Shown: positions 7,238 to 15,983, counted from the first letter of the stretch. The stretch: DNA of 23,061 nt from Flavobacteriaceae bacterium UBA2540 (GCA_002340765.1 DDMS01000004.1:745-23805), one strand, 5' to 3'. Translations and numbers: made by a program. Notes: generated by a model not told the origin, from the sequence alone.

Positions 7238-8145
7238 GTTTACGTTTAACTATTTTGGGCTGTCATTCAGCAACTCCTCGTGTAAATGCTTTTCCAACAT
7301 CACAGTATTTAGAGATCAATGATCGTCATTTTATAATAGATTGTGGCGAAGGAGCTCAACGTCAAATGCGAAAATATAAAGTCGGATTTTCTAAAATAAA
7401 CCACATTTTTATATCTCATTTACATGGTGATCATTTTTATGGTTTGGTAGGTTTATTATCCACTTTTGGTATCCTAAATAGAGAAAAAGAATTGCATGTT
7501 TTTGGTCCAAAAGGAATTAAAGAAGCTACTGAAATGCTTTTGAAAATTTCGCAATCACATTCAAAATTTGAACTTATTTTTCATGAATTAGCATCTAAAA
7601 AAAGTGAACTTATTTTTGAAGATGATAAAGTTTATGTTCATACAATTCCTCTAAATCATAGAGTTTATACAAATGGATATCTTTTTAAAGAAAAAGAAAA
7701 ACTAAAGAAACTACATATTCAAAAAATCGAAAATTATTCGATTGATAAGGCTGATTTTTTAAATATCAAAGCAGGAAGAGATGTTGTTTTAGAATCTGGA
7801 GAAATTATTCCAAATGACGAATTGACATTAGTACCAGAAAAACCAAAAATCTTTGCATATTGCAGTGACACCAGTTTTTTTCCTTCAATTATTCCAATTA
7901 TTGAAGGTGCAGATTTGTTATATCATGAAGCCACTTTTTTATCTGATAAAGAAGATTTGGCTGAAAAAACATTGCACAGCACAGCTGCACAAGCTGCAAC
8001 TATTGCAAAACAAGCCAATGTAAAAAATTTAGTTCTCGGTCATTATTCTGGAAGATATAAAGACATTCAATTGTTTAAAAACGAAGCGGAAATCATTTTC
8101 AAAAATACATCACTTGCTGAACCTGGAATTATTTTCGAAGTTTAG
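7234..8145 (+). CDS. rnz: Ribonuclease Z (tRNA 3' endonuclease)
   Basis: Metallo-beta-lactamase-fold endonuclease that cuts tRNA precursors just after the discriminator base. The 303-residue length is right for the short bacterial tRNase Z. The zinc ligands are all present: H62, H64, D66 and H67 in HLHGDH, H142 in PLNHRVYTNGY, D212 in CSDTSFFPS, and H270 in GHYSGRY. The PxKxK-like exosite region around residues 148-180 is present, and the N-terminal LGCHSATP block is typical. It starts inside the stop of the T9SS mini-protein gene and is the last gene of the operon; the next gene, 25 nt away, is convergent. No strong terminator hairpin is visible between them. Confidence 0.96.
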   Translation: MSLRLTILGCHSATPRVNAFPTSQYLEINDRHFIIDCGEGAQRQMRKYKVGFSKINHIFISHLHGDHFYGLVGLLSTFGILNREKELHVFGPKGIKEATEMLLKISQSHSKFELIFHELASKKSELIFEDDKVYVHTIPLNHRVYTNGYLFKEKEKLKKLHIQKIENYSIDKADFLNIKAGRDVVLESGEIIPNDELTLVPEKPKIFAYCSDTSFFPSIIPIIEGADLLYHEATFLSDKEDLAEKTLHSTAAQAATIAKQANVKNLVLGHYSGRYKDIQLFKNEAEIIFKNTSLAEPGIIFEV

Positions 8146-8170
8146 TAATATCTAATTCGTTTTTATAAAA

Positions 8171-8533
8171 TCAATACTGATCAATAGAAAGTAACACTAA
8201 AGTACAAGCAACTTCTGCTGTAATATTTTTAGATTCTAAAAGTATCACAAATTCATCATTTTCAGCTCCAGGATTAAAAATGACTCTTCTTGGATTTAGA
8301 CTAACAATGTAATCATAATACTCTTTTTGTCTTTCCGGATTTAAATAAAGATTCACTGTATCAATATTTTGATATTGTTTTTTTTCATCATCAATCAAAA
8401 CACCCAAAACGGATCCTTTTTTTTGACCAAGAGCTACTACTTGAAAATTTTTATCTAACAACCTTTTGATAGCAATGTTTGAATATCTATTCGGATTTAA
8501 AGACGCACCAAGGACTAATGTCCTGTTTTCCAT
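8171..8533 (-). CDS. CoA-binding domain protein (YccU-like Rossmann fold)
   Basis: A 120-residue single-domain protein of the CoA-binding (CoA_binding_2) family, the same fold as the CoA-binding domain of succinyl-CoA synthetase alpha. Visible signatures are VLGASLNPNRYSNIAI (7-22), the VVALGQKKGSVLG segment (32-44) that aligns with the usual NPK..EI.G loop, and FNPGAENDE near 91-99. The family is widespread but its function is not defined; binding of a CoA thioester or nucleotide is inference. It lies 26 nt downstream of the fabH-like gene on the same strand, so the two are probably co-transcribed, which fits an acyl-CoA/ACP connection. Confidence 0.85.
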   Translation of the reverse strand: MENRTLVLGASLNPNRYSNIAIKRLLDKNFQVVALGQKKGSVLGVLIDDEKKQYQNIDTVNLYLNPERQKEYYDYIVSLNPRRVIFNPGAENDEFVILLESKNITAEVACTLVLLSIDQY

Positions 8534-8559
8534 GTGATTATATTTTTATTACACTTTAT

Positions 8560-9567
8560 TTACCAACGAATTACTACACTTCCCCAAGTAAAACCACTTC
8601 CAAAAGCAGCTAATACAACCAAATCATTATCTTTAATTTTTCCTTGTTCCCAAGCTTCTGTCAGAGCAATAATTACAGATGCAGCAGTTGTGTTTCCATA
8701 TTTCATGATATTGTTATGAACTTTTTCATTCGACAATTCAAATTTTTTCTGAATAAATTGCGAAATACGCAAATTTGCTTGATGAGGAATCAACATATCA
8801 ATGTCTTCTTTTTTCAGATTGTTTGCTTTTAAACCCTCAATAATTGCCTCTGAAAATCGCACAACTGCATGTTTGAAAACAAATTGACCATTCATGTATG
8901 GAAAATAAGAAATATCTTCTGGATCATTTTCTTTCAAAATTTCTGGAACCCATCTTCCTGTTGAAGGTCCATCTAACATTAACTCTCTTGCGTATTTTCC
9001 TTCAGAATGCAAATGCGATGACAAAATTCCTTTGCCATTTTCTTCACTTCTAGAAAGTACTGCAGCTCCTGCTCCATCTCCAAAAATTACAGTAACATTT
9101 CTTCCTCTTGTTGATCTTTCTAAACCTCCAGAATGATTTTCAGAGCCTATCACCAAAATATTTTTATACATTCCTGTTTTGATAAATTGGTCAGCAACAG
9201 ATAGCGAATAAATAAATCCAGAACATTGATTTCGAACATCTAATGCACCAATTGTTGGCATATCAAGAATGTCTTGTACACGAACTCCACCACCAGGAAA
9301 ATACATATCAGGACTTAACGTTGCGAAAATGATGAAATCAATATCATCTTTAGTTAATCCTGCTCTCTCTATTGCAATTTTTGATGCTTTTGCCGCCATT
9401 ACTGAAGTGTTATCATCCGTTTTTGGATCAATCCATCTTCGTTCTTCAATTCCAGTCCGTTCTTGAATCCATTCATCAGAAGTTTCAATGAATTCCTTTA
9501 AATCGTTATTAGTAACAATATTTTCAGGAACATAAAAACCAAGACCTGTTATTTTTGAATAATACAT
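8560..9567 (-). CDS. fabH: 3-oxoacyl-ACP synthase III (KAS III, FabH family)
   Basis: Condensing enzyme that joins an acyl-CoA primer to malonyl-ACP at the start of fatty acid synthesis. The catalytic triad is complete: C115 in DVRNQCSGF, H262 in PHQANLR, and N292 in GNTTAAS. The nucleotide/CoA-binding glycine block FGDGAGAAVL is at 162-171 and the C-terminal FGSGFTWGS at 322-330. At 335 residues it is slightly longer than E. coli FabH (317). It is not next to plsX, rpmF or other fab genes, so it may be a second paralog used for special primers or secondary lipids rather than the housekeeping copy; that is inference from context. It has its own near-perfect promoter and is followed by a CoA-binding protein gene. 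Confidence 0.92.
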   Translation of the reverse strand: MYYSKITGLGFYVPENIVTNNDLKEFIETSDEWIQERTGIEERRWIDPKTDDNTSVMAAKASKIAIERAGLTKDDIDFIIFATLSPDMYFPGGGVRVQDILDMPTIGALDVRNQCSGFIYSLSVADQFIKTGMYKNILVIGSENHSGGLERSTRGRNVTVIFGDGAGAAVLSRSEENGKGILSSHLHSEGKYARELMLDGPSTGRWVPEILKENDPEDISYFPYMNGQFVFKHAVVRFSEAIIEGLKANNLKKEDIDMLIPHQANLRISQFIQKKFELSNEKVHNNIMKYGNTTAASVIIALTEAWEQGKIKDNDLVVLAAFGSGFTWGSVVIRW

Positions 9568-9611
9568 AGTATGTCGGTGTAAAAATTTGGTAATTAATAA
9601 TTTGTGACTAA

Positions 9612-9643
9612 CAAAAATAGTAATAAATTAACAGCTTTACAAA
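9612..9643 (-). promoter_or_regulatory. Bacteroidota-type promoter of fabH
   Basis: On the minus strand TTTG (complement of 9640-9643), a 20-nt spacer, then TATTTTTG (complement of 9612-9619): a full match to TTTG / TAnnTTTG. It lies about 45 nt ahead of the fabH start at 9567. Confidence 0.65.
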
Positions 9644-9675
9644 AAGACATCAATTACAATCAAAATTAGCTTACA

Positions 9676-11066
9676 ATGAACCGAAAAGATTTCTTGTCAC
9701 TCTCAACAAAAGCAGCATTGTTTTTTGGATTTTCTTTAAATTTATTAGCCAAAGAGGAGACCATAGAAAAAACAAATTTCTTACTGAATAAAAAAGCAAA
9801 GGGAACAGCTTTTGGATTAAAAGCCCCAAAAATAGATAATGTTAGAGTTGGAATTATTGGCTTAGGAAATAGAGGTCAAACCTTAATACAAATGTTTGAT
9901 TGGTTGATTAAAAATAACAATGCAACCATTATTGCAGTTGCAGATTTACGCAAAGAAAAAACCGATAAACTAAATGAATATCTTGAAAAAAAACATAATA
10001 CTAGCGCAAAAGCCTATTATGGAAATCAAAATGAATGGAAAAAATTAGCGAACAGAGATGATATTGATTTACTAATTATTGCCACTCCTTGGGAAATGCA
10101 CACAGAAATGTGTTTGTATGGAATGGAAAAAGGAAAGCACGTAGCCTCTGAAATTCCTATTGGATATACCTTAGACGATTGTTGGAAATTAGTTGAAACC
10201 GCAGAAAGAACTGAAAAACATTGTATGATGATGGAAAACTGCTGTTTTAATGGCGAAGAATTATGGATATTAAACATGATTAATCAGGGTGTTTTTGGCG
10301 ATTTAACACATGCTGAAGGTGCTTATATTCACGATTTAAGAAAACATTTGTTAGATAAAACCTATTATGAAAATCAATGGCGCATAAAACATCATTTAAA
10401 AAAAGATGGTAATTTTTACACCACTCATGGTTTGGGACCTATCAGTCAATATATGGATATTGGACGTGGAGATACATTCGACAACATTGTTTCTATGAGT
10501 TCACGTGAAAAAAGTTTGAGTGATGCTGCAAAAAAGCCAACTTGCCAGAATTTCAAAATATAAAATGTGGTGATATGAATACCACACTTATTAAAACCAA
10601 ATTAGGCAAAACCATTATGTTACAATTTGATGTACATTCTGGCAGACCTTATGATCGCCTAAATACAGTTGTTGGAACAAAAGCAGTGCATGAAGGATAC
10701 CCTTCAAAATTATATATTAATGAAGAAAAATTGGATTGGTCGGGTCACAAATGGTTAGAAAAAGAGAAATATAATGAATACAGAGAAAAATACAATCATC
10801 CTTTGTGGGAAAAACTAAAAACACAAATTTCTGATAATTCAGTTGGTCATGGTGGAATGGATTTTGTGATGATTTACAGATTAATTAAGTGCTTAAATAA
10901 AGGATTACCCCTAGATATCAATGTATATGATAGTGTTTTATGGAGTGCAATTACGCCTCTCTCTGTGCTGTCCGTTGCACAAAATAGTGCTTCTGTAAAA
11001 GTCCCTGATTTTACGGGAGGAACTTGGAAAAATAACAATAATACTGAAATGCTAAGAGAAATCTAA
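9676..11066 (+). pseudogene. GH109-like Gfo/Idh/MocA glycosidase, split by a one-base frame change
   Basis: NAD-dependent Gfo/Idh/MocA-fold protein resembling GH109 enzymes (alpha-N-acetylgalactosaminidases), which hydrolyse by a redox mechanism with bound NAD. The first frame, 9676-10563 (295 residues), has a Tat-like start (NRKDFLSLSTKAALF), the NAD loop VGIIGLGNRGQ (58-68), SEIPIGYT (158-165) and FYTTHGLGP (247-255), which matches the GH109 Tyr-x-x-His-Gly block. It ends early. The second frame, from about 10536 to 11066, continues without loss: LPEFQNIKCGDMNTT, then SGRPYDRLNTVVGTKAVHEGY with the expected C-terminal Tyr. Joined through a -1 shift at A AAA AAG (10530-10536) the protein is 463 residues, a normal GH109 size. 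Otherwise both halves look intact, so this is a recent deletion in an A tract, a sequencing error, or a recoded gene. The first product alone would lack most of the substrate-binding sheet. Confidence 0.85.
10530..10536 (+). promoter_or_regulatory. Slippery heptamer A AAA AAG at the GH109 frame junction
   Basis: The codons GCA AAA AAG are read in the first frame, so the heptamer has the X XXY YYZ phase used for -1 ribosomal frameshifting (as in dnaX). A -1 slip gives Ala-Asn-Leu-Pro-Glu-Phe and enters the second frame exactly. A small stem, TGTGGT (10566-10571) with ACCACA (10581-10586), lies downstream but about 30 nt away, farther than usual for a stimulator. Loss of one A from an A7 tract would by itself create the same heptamer, so function is unproven. 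Confidence 0.35.
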
Positions 11067-11074
11067 ATTTTAAG

Positions 11075-11119
11075 TTTTGGGTGTTGAATTTTGAGTAAAT
11101 CAAAATTCAACACCCAAAA
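11075..11119. repeat. Perfect 19-bp hairpin after the GH109-like gene
   Basis: Nineteen bases at 11075-11093 pair perfectly with 11101-11119 around a 7-nt loop (AGTAAAT). The stem starts TTTTGGGTG and is stable, beginning 8 nt after the stop codon. The + strand after the stem has no T-run (it reads AATTCTGACATC), so it is not a classical intrinsic terminator; it may still end or protect the transcript, or be an intergenic palindromic repeat. Confidence 0.75.
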
Positions 11120-11130
11120 ATTCTGACATC

Positions 11131-11159
11131 TTGTCACAATAAACCCTTTGGTATTTTTT
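11131..11159 (+). promoter_or_regulatory. Possible htpG promoter
   Basis: TTG at 11131-11133, an 18-nt spacer and TATTTTTT at 11152-11159, seven of eight matches to TAnnTTTG. This would give a leader of about 40 nt before the ATG at 11208. The region is T-rich, so the match is only suggestive. No CIRCE-type heat-shock operator is seen. Confidence 0.3.
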
Positions 11160-11207
11160 TTGACTATCAATATTGAAATTTTAATTAATTAAACAACATA
11201 TATCATT

Positions 11208-13118
11208 ATGAGTAAAGGAAATATCAATGTATCAGTAGAAAATATTTTTCCGCTGATAAAAAAATTCTTGTATTCTGATCACGAAATCTTTTTACGTGAA
11301 TTGGTTTCTAATGCCACTGATGCCACAACCAAATTAAAACACCTTATTTCTATAGGTGAAGCTCAAGTAGAAATGGGTGATGCTAAAATTGAAATCAGCA
11401 TTGATAAAAAAGCAAAAACCCTAACTATTAAAGATCAAGGTTTAGGAATGACCATGGAAGAAGTTGAAAAATACATCAACCAAATTGCTTTTTCTGGTGC
11501 TGAAGAATTTTTGGAAAAATACAAAGATGACAAAAATGACACAGGTGTCATTGGTCATTTTGGACTTGGTTTTTACTCCGCTTTTATGGTGGCAAAACAA
11601 GTGGAAATTTTCACAAAATCATACAAAGATGAGCCAGCTGCTTATTGGGTTTGTGATGGATCTCCAGAATATACCTTAGTTGAACAAGACAAATCTGACA
11701 GAGGGACAGAAATTGTTTTGCACATTGCTGCTGATTCAAAAGAGTTTTTAGAAGAAGGGAAGATTAGAAGTTTGCTGAACAAATATAATCGTTTCAACCA
11801 AGTACCAATCAAATTTGGAACTAAAAAAATAAACGATCCAAATCACGAACCTGCAACCATCACTGATGCTGATGGAAAAGAAACCAAAGAAAAGCAAAAA
11901 CAAATTGAAGTTGATAATATTATCAACAATACATCGCCTGCTTGGATAAAAAAACCTGCTGATTTAAAGGACGAAGATTATAAAAACTTCTACAGAGAGT
12001 TGTATCCAATGCAATTTGAAGAATCATTATTTCACATCCATTTGAATGTTGATTATCCCTTTAATTTAACTGGAATTTTGTTCTTTCCTAAGTTGACTCA
12101 AAACTTAGACATGCAGAAAGACAAAATACAACTCTATCAAAATCAAGTATTTGTAACTGATAATGTAGAAGGAATTGTACCGGATTTCTTACAAATGCTA
12201 AAAGGTGTGATTGATTCTCCAGACATTCCTTTAAATGTTTCTCGCTCGTATTTGCAAGCTGATGGTGCTGTGAAAAAAATCTCAGGGTATATTACTAAAA
12301 AAGTGGGTGATAAATTAAGTTCACTTTTCAAAGAAAATCGTGAAGATTTTGAAAAGAAATGGAATGATATCAAAGTAATTATCGAATATGGAATGTTATC
12401 TGAAGACAAGTTTTATGACAAAGCTAAAAGTTTTGCTTTATATCCAACTGTTGACAACACGTATTTCACGTTTGATGAATTGATTGAAAAAACAAAAGAT
12501 TCTCAAACAGATATTGACGGAAATCATATCTTATTGTATGCATCCAACAAAAATGCACAACACAGTTATATTGAAGCTGCAAAAGTAAAAGGATATGAAG
12601 TATTGGTATTAGATTCTCCAATTATTTCACATTTAATGCAAAAATTAGAAACCTCTGAAGATAGTAAAATAAAATTCTCAAGAGTGGATGCAGACCATAT
12701 TGATAATTTAATTAAGAAAGATGAAACTGTCATTTCTAAATTATCAGATGAAGAAAAAGATACTTTAAAACCAATCCTTGAAGCGAATATCCCAAAACAA
12801 ACCTATACAGTTCAATTGGAAGCTTTGGATTCATCTGCTTTACCATTTATGATTACAGTTCCAGAGTTTATGCGTAGAATGAAAGAAATGAGCGCAACTG
12901 GTGGTGGCATGTTCGGCATGGGAAGTTTGCCCGATATGTATAATTTAGTAGTAAACACAAACCATGAATTGATTTCTGAAATCTTACATACAAAAGATGA
13001 AGAAGTTCAAAAACGCCTTATTTCACAAGCATTTGATTTGGCAAAATTGTCACAAAATCTATTACATGGTGAAGAATTGACGAGTTTTATCAAACGTTCT
13101 TATGAGTTGATAAAATAA
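11208..13118 (+). CDS. htpG: Hsp90-family molecular chaperone HtpG
   Basis: Cytoplasmic ATP-dependent chaperone of 636 residues, as expected for bacterial Hsp90. The GHKL ATP site is complete: ELVSNATDAT (31-40) with catalytic E31 and Mg-binding N35, DQGLGMT (76-82), and GVIGHFGLGFYSAF (113-126) forming the lid-side loop. The middle domain carries NVSRSYLQ with the arginine expected to contact ATP gamma-phosphate. A charged insert sits at about residues 206-235 (around TITDADGKETKEKQKQ). The C-terminal part has the Met-rich MRRMKEMSATGGGMFGMG segment, typical of Bacteroidota HtpG. It stands alone between the GH109-like gene and a clear intrinsic terminator at 13143-13173. Confidence 0.97.
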   Translation: MSKGNINVSVENIFPLIKKFLYSDHEIFLRELVSNATDATTKLKHLISIGEAQVEMGDAKIEISIDKKAKTLTIKDQGLGMTMEEVEKYINQIAFSGAEEFLEKYKDDKNDTGVIGHFGLGFYSAFMVAKQVEIFTKSYKDEPAAYWVCDGSPEYTLVEQDKSDRGTEIVLHIAADSKEFLEEGKIRSLLNKYNRFNQVPIKFGTKKINDPNHEPATITDADGKETKEKQKQIEVDNIINNTSPAWIKKPADLKDEDYKNFYRELYPMQFEESLFHIHLNVDYPFNLTGILFFPKLTQNLDMQKDKIQLYQNQVFVTDNVEGIVPDFLQMLKGVIDSPDIPLNVSRSYLQADGAVKKISGYITKKVGDKLSSLFKENREDFEKKWNDIKVIIEYGMLSEDKFYDKAKSFALYPTVDNTYFTFDELIEKTKDSQTDIDGNHILLYASNKNAQHSYIEAAKVKGYEVLVLDSPIISHLMQKLETSEDSKIKFSRVDADHIDNLIKKDETVISKLSDEEKDTLKPILEANIPKQTYTVQLEALDSSALPFMITVPEFMRRMKEMSATGGGMFGMGSLPDMYNLVVNTNHELISEILHTKDEEVQKRLISQAFDLAKLSQNLLHGEELTSFIKRSYELIK

Positions 13119-13142
13119 ATTTGATTGATACTTTAAATTTTT

Positions 13143-13175
13143 AAACCTCTTTGTGAAAACAGAGAGGTTTTCTTG
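13143..13175 (+). terminator. Intrinsic terminator after htpG
   Basis: Stem AAACCTCT (13143-13150) with AGAGGTTT (13163-13170), 12-nt loop, followed by TTCTTG. It begins about 25 nt after the htpG stop. Confidence 0.75.
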
Positions 13176-13275
13176 TTAAAATAAATACATTTCTTGTCAA
13201 TAATTAGATCTCATTTTTGGATGTTTTACAAAAAATAGAAACACAATATTTTCTAAAAAACCTATCAATTTCAAC

Positions 13276-13283
13276 TATCTTTG
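13276..13283 (+). promoter_or_regulatory. -7 element of the helicase gene promoter
   Basis: TATCTTTG is a perfect TAnnTTTG match, 14 nt ahead of the ATG at 13298; transcription would start only about 8-10 nt before the start codon. A T-rich stretch (TATTTTCT, 13247-13254) with a spacer of about 21 nt may be the upstream element, but has no TTTG. Confidence 0.5.
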
Positions 13284-13297
13284 TACGAAAATAATCA

Positions 13298-14533
13298 ATG
13301 AAATTTTCTGATTTTCCATTACATAAATCCATCTTAAAAGCAGTTGCTGAAGCTCGTTTTCAAACGGCTACTTTGGTTCAAGAAAAAGTAATTCCATTGG
13401 TTTTGGAACAAAAAAATATGATTGTAGCTGCGCAAACTGGCACAGGAAAAACAGCTGCTTTTGCATTGCCCATCATTGATTTGTTATTTGAAAAACAAGA
13501 TACTGAAAAAGGAGAAAAAAAAATAAAAGCATTGATTGTTACGCCTACTCGCGAATTGGCAATTCAAATTTTTGAAAATTTCAAAAGTTTTAGCAAATAC
13601 TCAAACCTCAGAACAACAGCCGTTTATGGAGGTGTTTCATTAGAACCCCAAAAAGATGTATTGGCAAAAGGAATAGATATATTGATTGCCACTCCTGGAA
13701 GATTTATTGACCTACAAAAACAAGGAAATATTGATGTTAGCAATATTGAAATTTTTGTGTTGGATGAAGCTGATTTGATGCTAGATATGGGTTTTATCAA
13801 TGATGTTGAAAAAATCGAACAATTATGTCCAAGAAAAAAACAAACCTTGTTATTTTCGGCAACAATTCCTGAAAAAATTGACGATTTGGCAAAATCAATT
13901 GTAAAAAATGCTGTAAAAATCGCTATCAATCCTGAAGAAACTACTGCCAAAAACATTGGTCAATTATTGTATTATTTGCCCAAAAAAAACAAAACAGATT
14001 TGTGTTTGCATTTGTTGAGAAACACGATTCATGGTCAAATTATCATTTTTAGACGCACTAAATTTGGTGTTGATAAACTAGAAGAATCTTTAGTAAAAAA
14101 TGGCTACACCGTAAGCAGTATTCATGGAGATAAAACGCAAGTGATTAGAAATAAAGCAATTGAAGATTTTAAAAACAAAAAAAAGTCCATTTTAATTGCA
14201 ACTGATGTTGCATCTAGAGGAATAGATATTACCAATGTTGATGCTATTATCAATTTTGATATTCCGAATATTGCAGAGACTTATGTGCACAGAATTGGTA
14301 GAACTGGAAGAGCTGGGAAATCGGGAATTGCATTTTCTTTTTGTTCGCCTGATGAAAATGAGTATATCAAAAATATAGAAACATTAATCGAAAAACCGAT
14401 TAAAGTTATTGACGAACATCCGTATCCAATTGCCAAACCAAAAAATAAAAAACCGCAACCAAATACGTTGAGTAAAAATAAAAAAGGTAGAAAATCAGAA
14501 GCCTCTAAAAAAAATAAAAAACGTTGGTATTAA
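13298..14533 (+). CDS. DEAD-box ATP-dependent RNA helicase (RhlE-like)
   Basis: Cytoplasmic RNA helicase of 411 residues with both RecA lobes. Motif I AQTGTGKT (45-52), Ia PTRELA (83-88), Ib TPGR (132-135), motif II DEAD (156-159) and motif III SAT (187-189) form the first lobe. The second lobe has the IIIFRRTK strand, IATDVASRGIDI (motif V) and HRIGRTGRAGKSG (motif VI). The Q-motif Gln is Q28. After about residue 375 there is a lysine-rich basic tail (PKNKKPQPN, KKGRK, KKNKKRWY) that probably binds RNA non-specifically, as in RhlE/SrmB-like helicases of cold-adapted bacteria. The exact substrate (ribosome assembly or mRNA decay) cannot be told. It has its own promoter and is 50 nt ahead of a GNAT gene. 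Confidence 0.95.
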   Translation: MKFSDFPLHKSILKAVAEARFQTATLVQEKVIPLVLEQKNMIVAAQTGTGKTAAFALPIIDLLFEKQDTEKGEKKIKALIVTPTRELAIQIFENFKSFSKYSNLRTTAVYGGVSLEPQKDVLAKGIDILIATPGRFIDLQKQGNIDVSNIEIFVLDEADLMLDMGFINDVEKIEQLCPRKKQTLLFSATIPEKIDDLAKSIVKNAVKIAINPEETTAKNIGQLLYYLPKKNKTDLCLHLLRNTIHGQIIIFRRTKFGVDKLEESLVKNGYTVSSIHGDKTQVIRNKAIEDFKNKKKSILIATDVASRGIDITNVDAIINFDIPNIAETYVHRIGRTGRAGKSGIAFSFCSPDENEYIKNIETLIEKPIKVIDEHPYPIAKPKNKKPQPNTLSKNKKGRKSEASKKNKKRWY

Positions 14534-14583
14534 TATAACAAAATCAAACATTCTTATTTGTAAAATCATTCTATATTTCATTA

Positions 14584-15099
14584 ATGATTCACATCAGAAA
14601 AGCAAGCATTCAAGATGCTAACATCCTTACAGAAGTAGGATTTCAATCGTTCAAATCGGCTCATGGTTATAGCGCACCAAAAAAGGATATTGAAGAATAC
14701 ATGTCACTAAACTTCAATGAAACTAATTTTACAAAAGAGCTTTCTGAAGAAAAAAATCACTTTTATTTGATTTCCTACAATGAAAAAGTTGTTGGATATA
14801 CGTTGCTGATTTTCAACAAAAAAGAAGCACAAATTCCTATTGAAAATTGCGCTTATTTGAGTCGAATTTATTTGTTAGAGGAATATTATGGTTTGGGTTT
14901 AGGAAAACAGTTGTTTGATTTTATCAAAATCCTTTGTACTGATTATCAGCAATCAGGAATTTGGTTGAATGTTTGGGTTGAAAATTTGAGAGCTATCCGT
15001 TTCTATAAAAAAATGGGTTTTGAAATTGTTGGAAAATCAGATTATCAAATTTCTGCAACACATTCTAATCCAAATCATGTGATGTTTTTGCAACTTTAA
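14584..15099 (+). CDS. GNAT-family N-acetyltransferase
   Basis: A 171-residue acetyl-CoA-dependent acetyltransferase. It begins MIHIRKASIQDA, the usual first strand and helix of GNAT proteins. Motif A is SRIYLLEEYYGLGLGKQL (about 95-112) with the pyrophosphate-binding GLGLGK loop; motif B is NLRAIRFYKKMGFEIVG. The acceptor (an amine on a protein, antibiotic or metabolite) cannot be inferred. The region before motif A (KVVGYTLLIF) gives the central strand. It lies 50 nt after the helicase and 59 nt before the sterol-desaturase-type gene, all on the plus strand, but each gap is large enough for its own promoter. Confidence 0.88.
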   Translation: MIHIRKASIQDANILTEVGFQSFKSAHGYSAPKKDIEEYMSLNFNETNFTKELSEEKNHFYLISYNEKVVGYTLLIFNKKEAQIPIENCAYLSRIYLLEEYYGLGLGKQLFDFIKILCTDYQQSGIWLNVWVENLRAIRFYKKMGFEIVGKSDYQISATHSNPNHVMFLQL

Positions 15100-15158
15100 T
15101 GGGATTCAAAAATTACATTAATTTTAGTATCTTTCCATCAATAAAAAGCATTTTTTAA

Positions 15159-15983
15159 ATGGAAAATTTTTTAAACTTCTTTGAAAACATGCCTGCTTGG
15201 CAAAAATTAGTTTGGATATTTATTTGTATTTCAGCTAATTGGATGATTGAATTGGCAATCCCTCTCGTAAAATTCAACTATAAAAAATTCAAACATGCAG
15301 GCGTAAATATGGTTTTTTTGGCTTCGGATGTAAGTCTGAATTTACTCTTTGGAATTCTTACAGTGGGAATTTTTTCTTGGCTTTCCGCAAATCAATTTGG
15401 CTTTTTATATTTGATTGATTATCCCATTTGGGTGGAATTAATCATCGCAATTTTAGCTCTGGATTTTGCAGCTCAATATGTGGTGCATTATTTATTGCAC
15501 AAAATTCCATTCATGTGGCGTTTTCACATGATTCATCATTCAGATACTACTCTTGATGCTACAAGTGCCACAAGACATCATCCTGGAGATTATGCTTTTC
15601 GAGAAATTTTCGCCTTGATTATGATTGTTATTTTTGGAATTCCTTTTGCATATTACCTGTTTTACAGAATGGCAACTGTGTTTTTTGGATATTTGACACA
15701 TGCTAATTTTTCTTTTCCAAAAAAGATTGACCAATTTTTAAGCTATGTTTTTATCACTCCAGATATGCACAAATTTCATCATCATCATGAAATGCCTTGG
15801 ACTGACACTAATTTTGGCAACATTTTTTCTTTTTGGGATCGAATTTTTGGAACGATAACTTATGATGACCCAAAAAAAGTGGTGTATGGTTTAGACTTAT
15901 TGGATGATACAACAGACCAAGATATTTTATATCAATTTAAAATTCCTTTTGATAAAAAAATTCAACTGAAATCGGATAAATAA
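15159..15983 (+). CDS. Sterol desaturase / fatty acid hydroxylase family membrane protein
   Basis: Integral-membrane di-iron oxygenase-like protein of 274 residues. Hydrophobic segments lie at about 13-36, 48-75, 87-108, 146-180. The histidine boxes that bind the two irons are HYLLH (110-114), HMIHH (123-127), RHHPGD (139-144), H181 in THANF, and HKFHH (204-208); this spacing is that of the fatty acid hydroxylase superfamily, which hydroxylates or desaturates lipids. The substrate is unknown; in flavobacteria related proteins act on carotenoids, fatty acids or ornithine lipids. A sequence TATCTTTC (15128-15135) resembles a -7 element but has no good upstream partner. Confidence 0.9.
   Translation: MENFLNFFENMPAWQKLVWIFICISANWMIELAIPLVKFNYKKFKHAGVNMVFLASDVSLNLLFGILTVGIFSWLSANQFGFLYLIDYPIWVELIIAILALDFAAQYVVHYLLHKIPFMWRFHMIHHSDTTLDATSATRHHPGDYAFREIFALIMIVIFGIPFAYYLFYRMATVFFGYLTHANFSFPKKIDQFLSYVFITPDMHKFHHHHEMPWTDTNFGNIFSFWDRIFGTITYDDPKKVVYGLDLLDDTTDQDILYQFKIPFDKKIQLKSDK

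Noticed and set aside
11120..11207. CIRCE or other heat-shock operator before htpG
   Set aside because: No inverted TTAGCACTC-type repeat is present.
14572..14579. TATATTTC just upstream of the GNAT gene
   Set aside because: Only 4 nt from the start codon and with no upstream box at a suitable spacing; AT-rich chance match is likely.
15128..15135. TATCTTTC ahead of the sterol-desaturase-type gene; the same octamer at 16059-16066 ahead of the M28 gene
   Set aside because: Each differs from TAnnTTTG at the final base and lacks a TTTG at the right distance; not strong enough for a promoter call, though the recurrence is suggestive.
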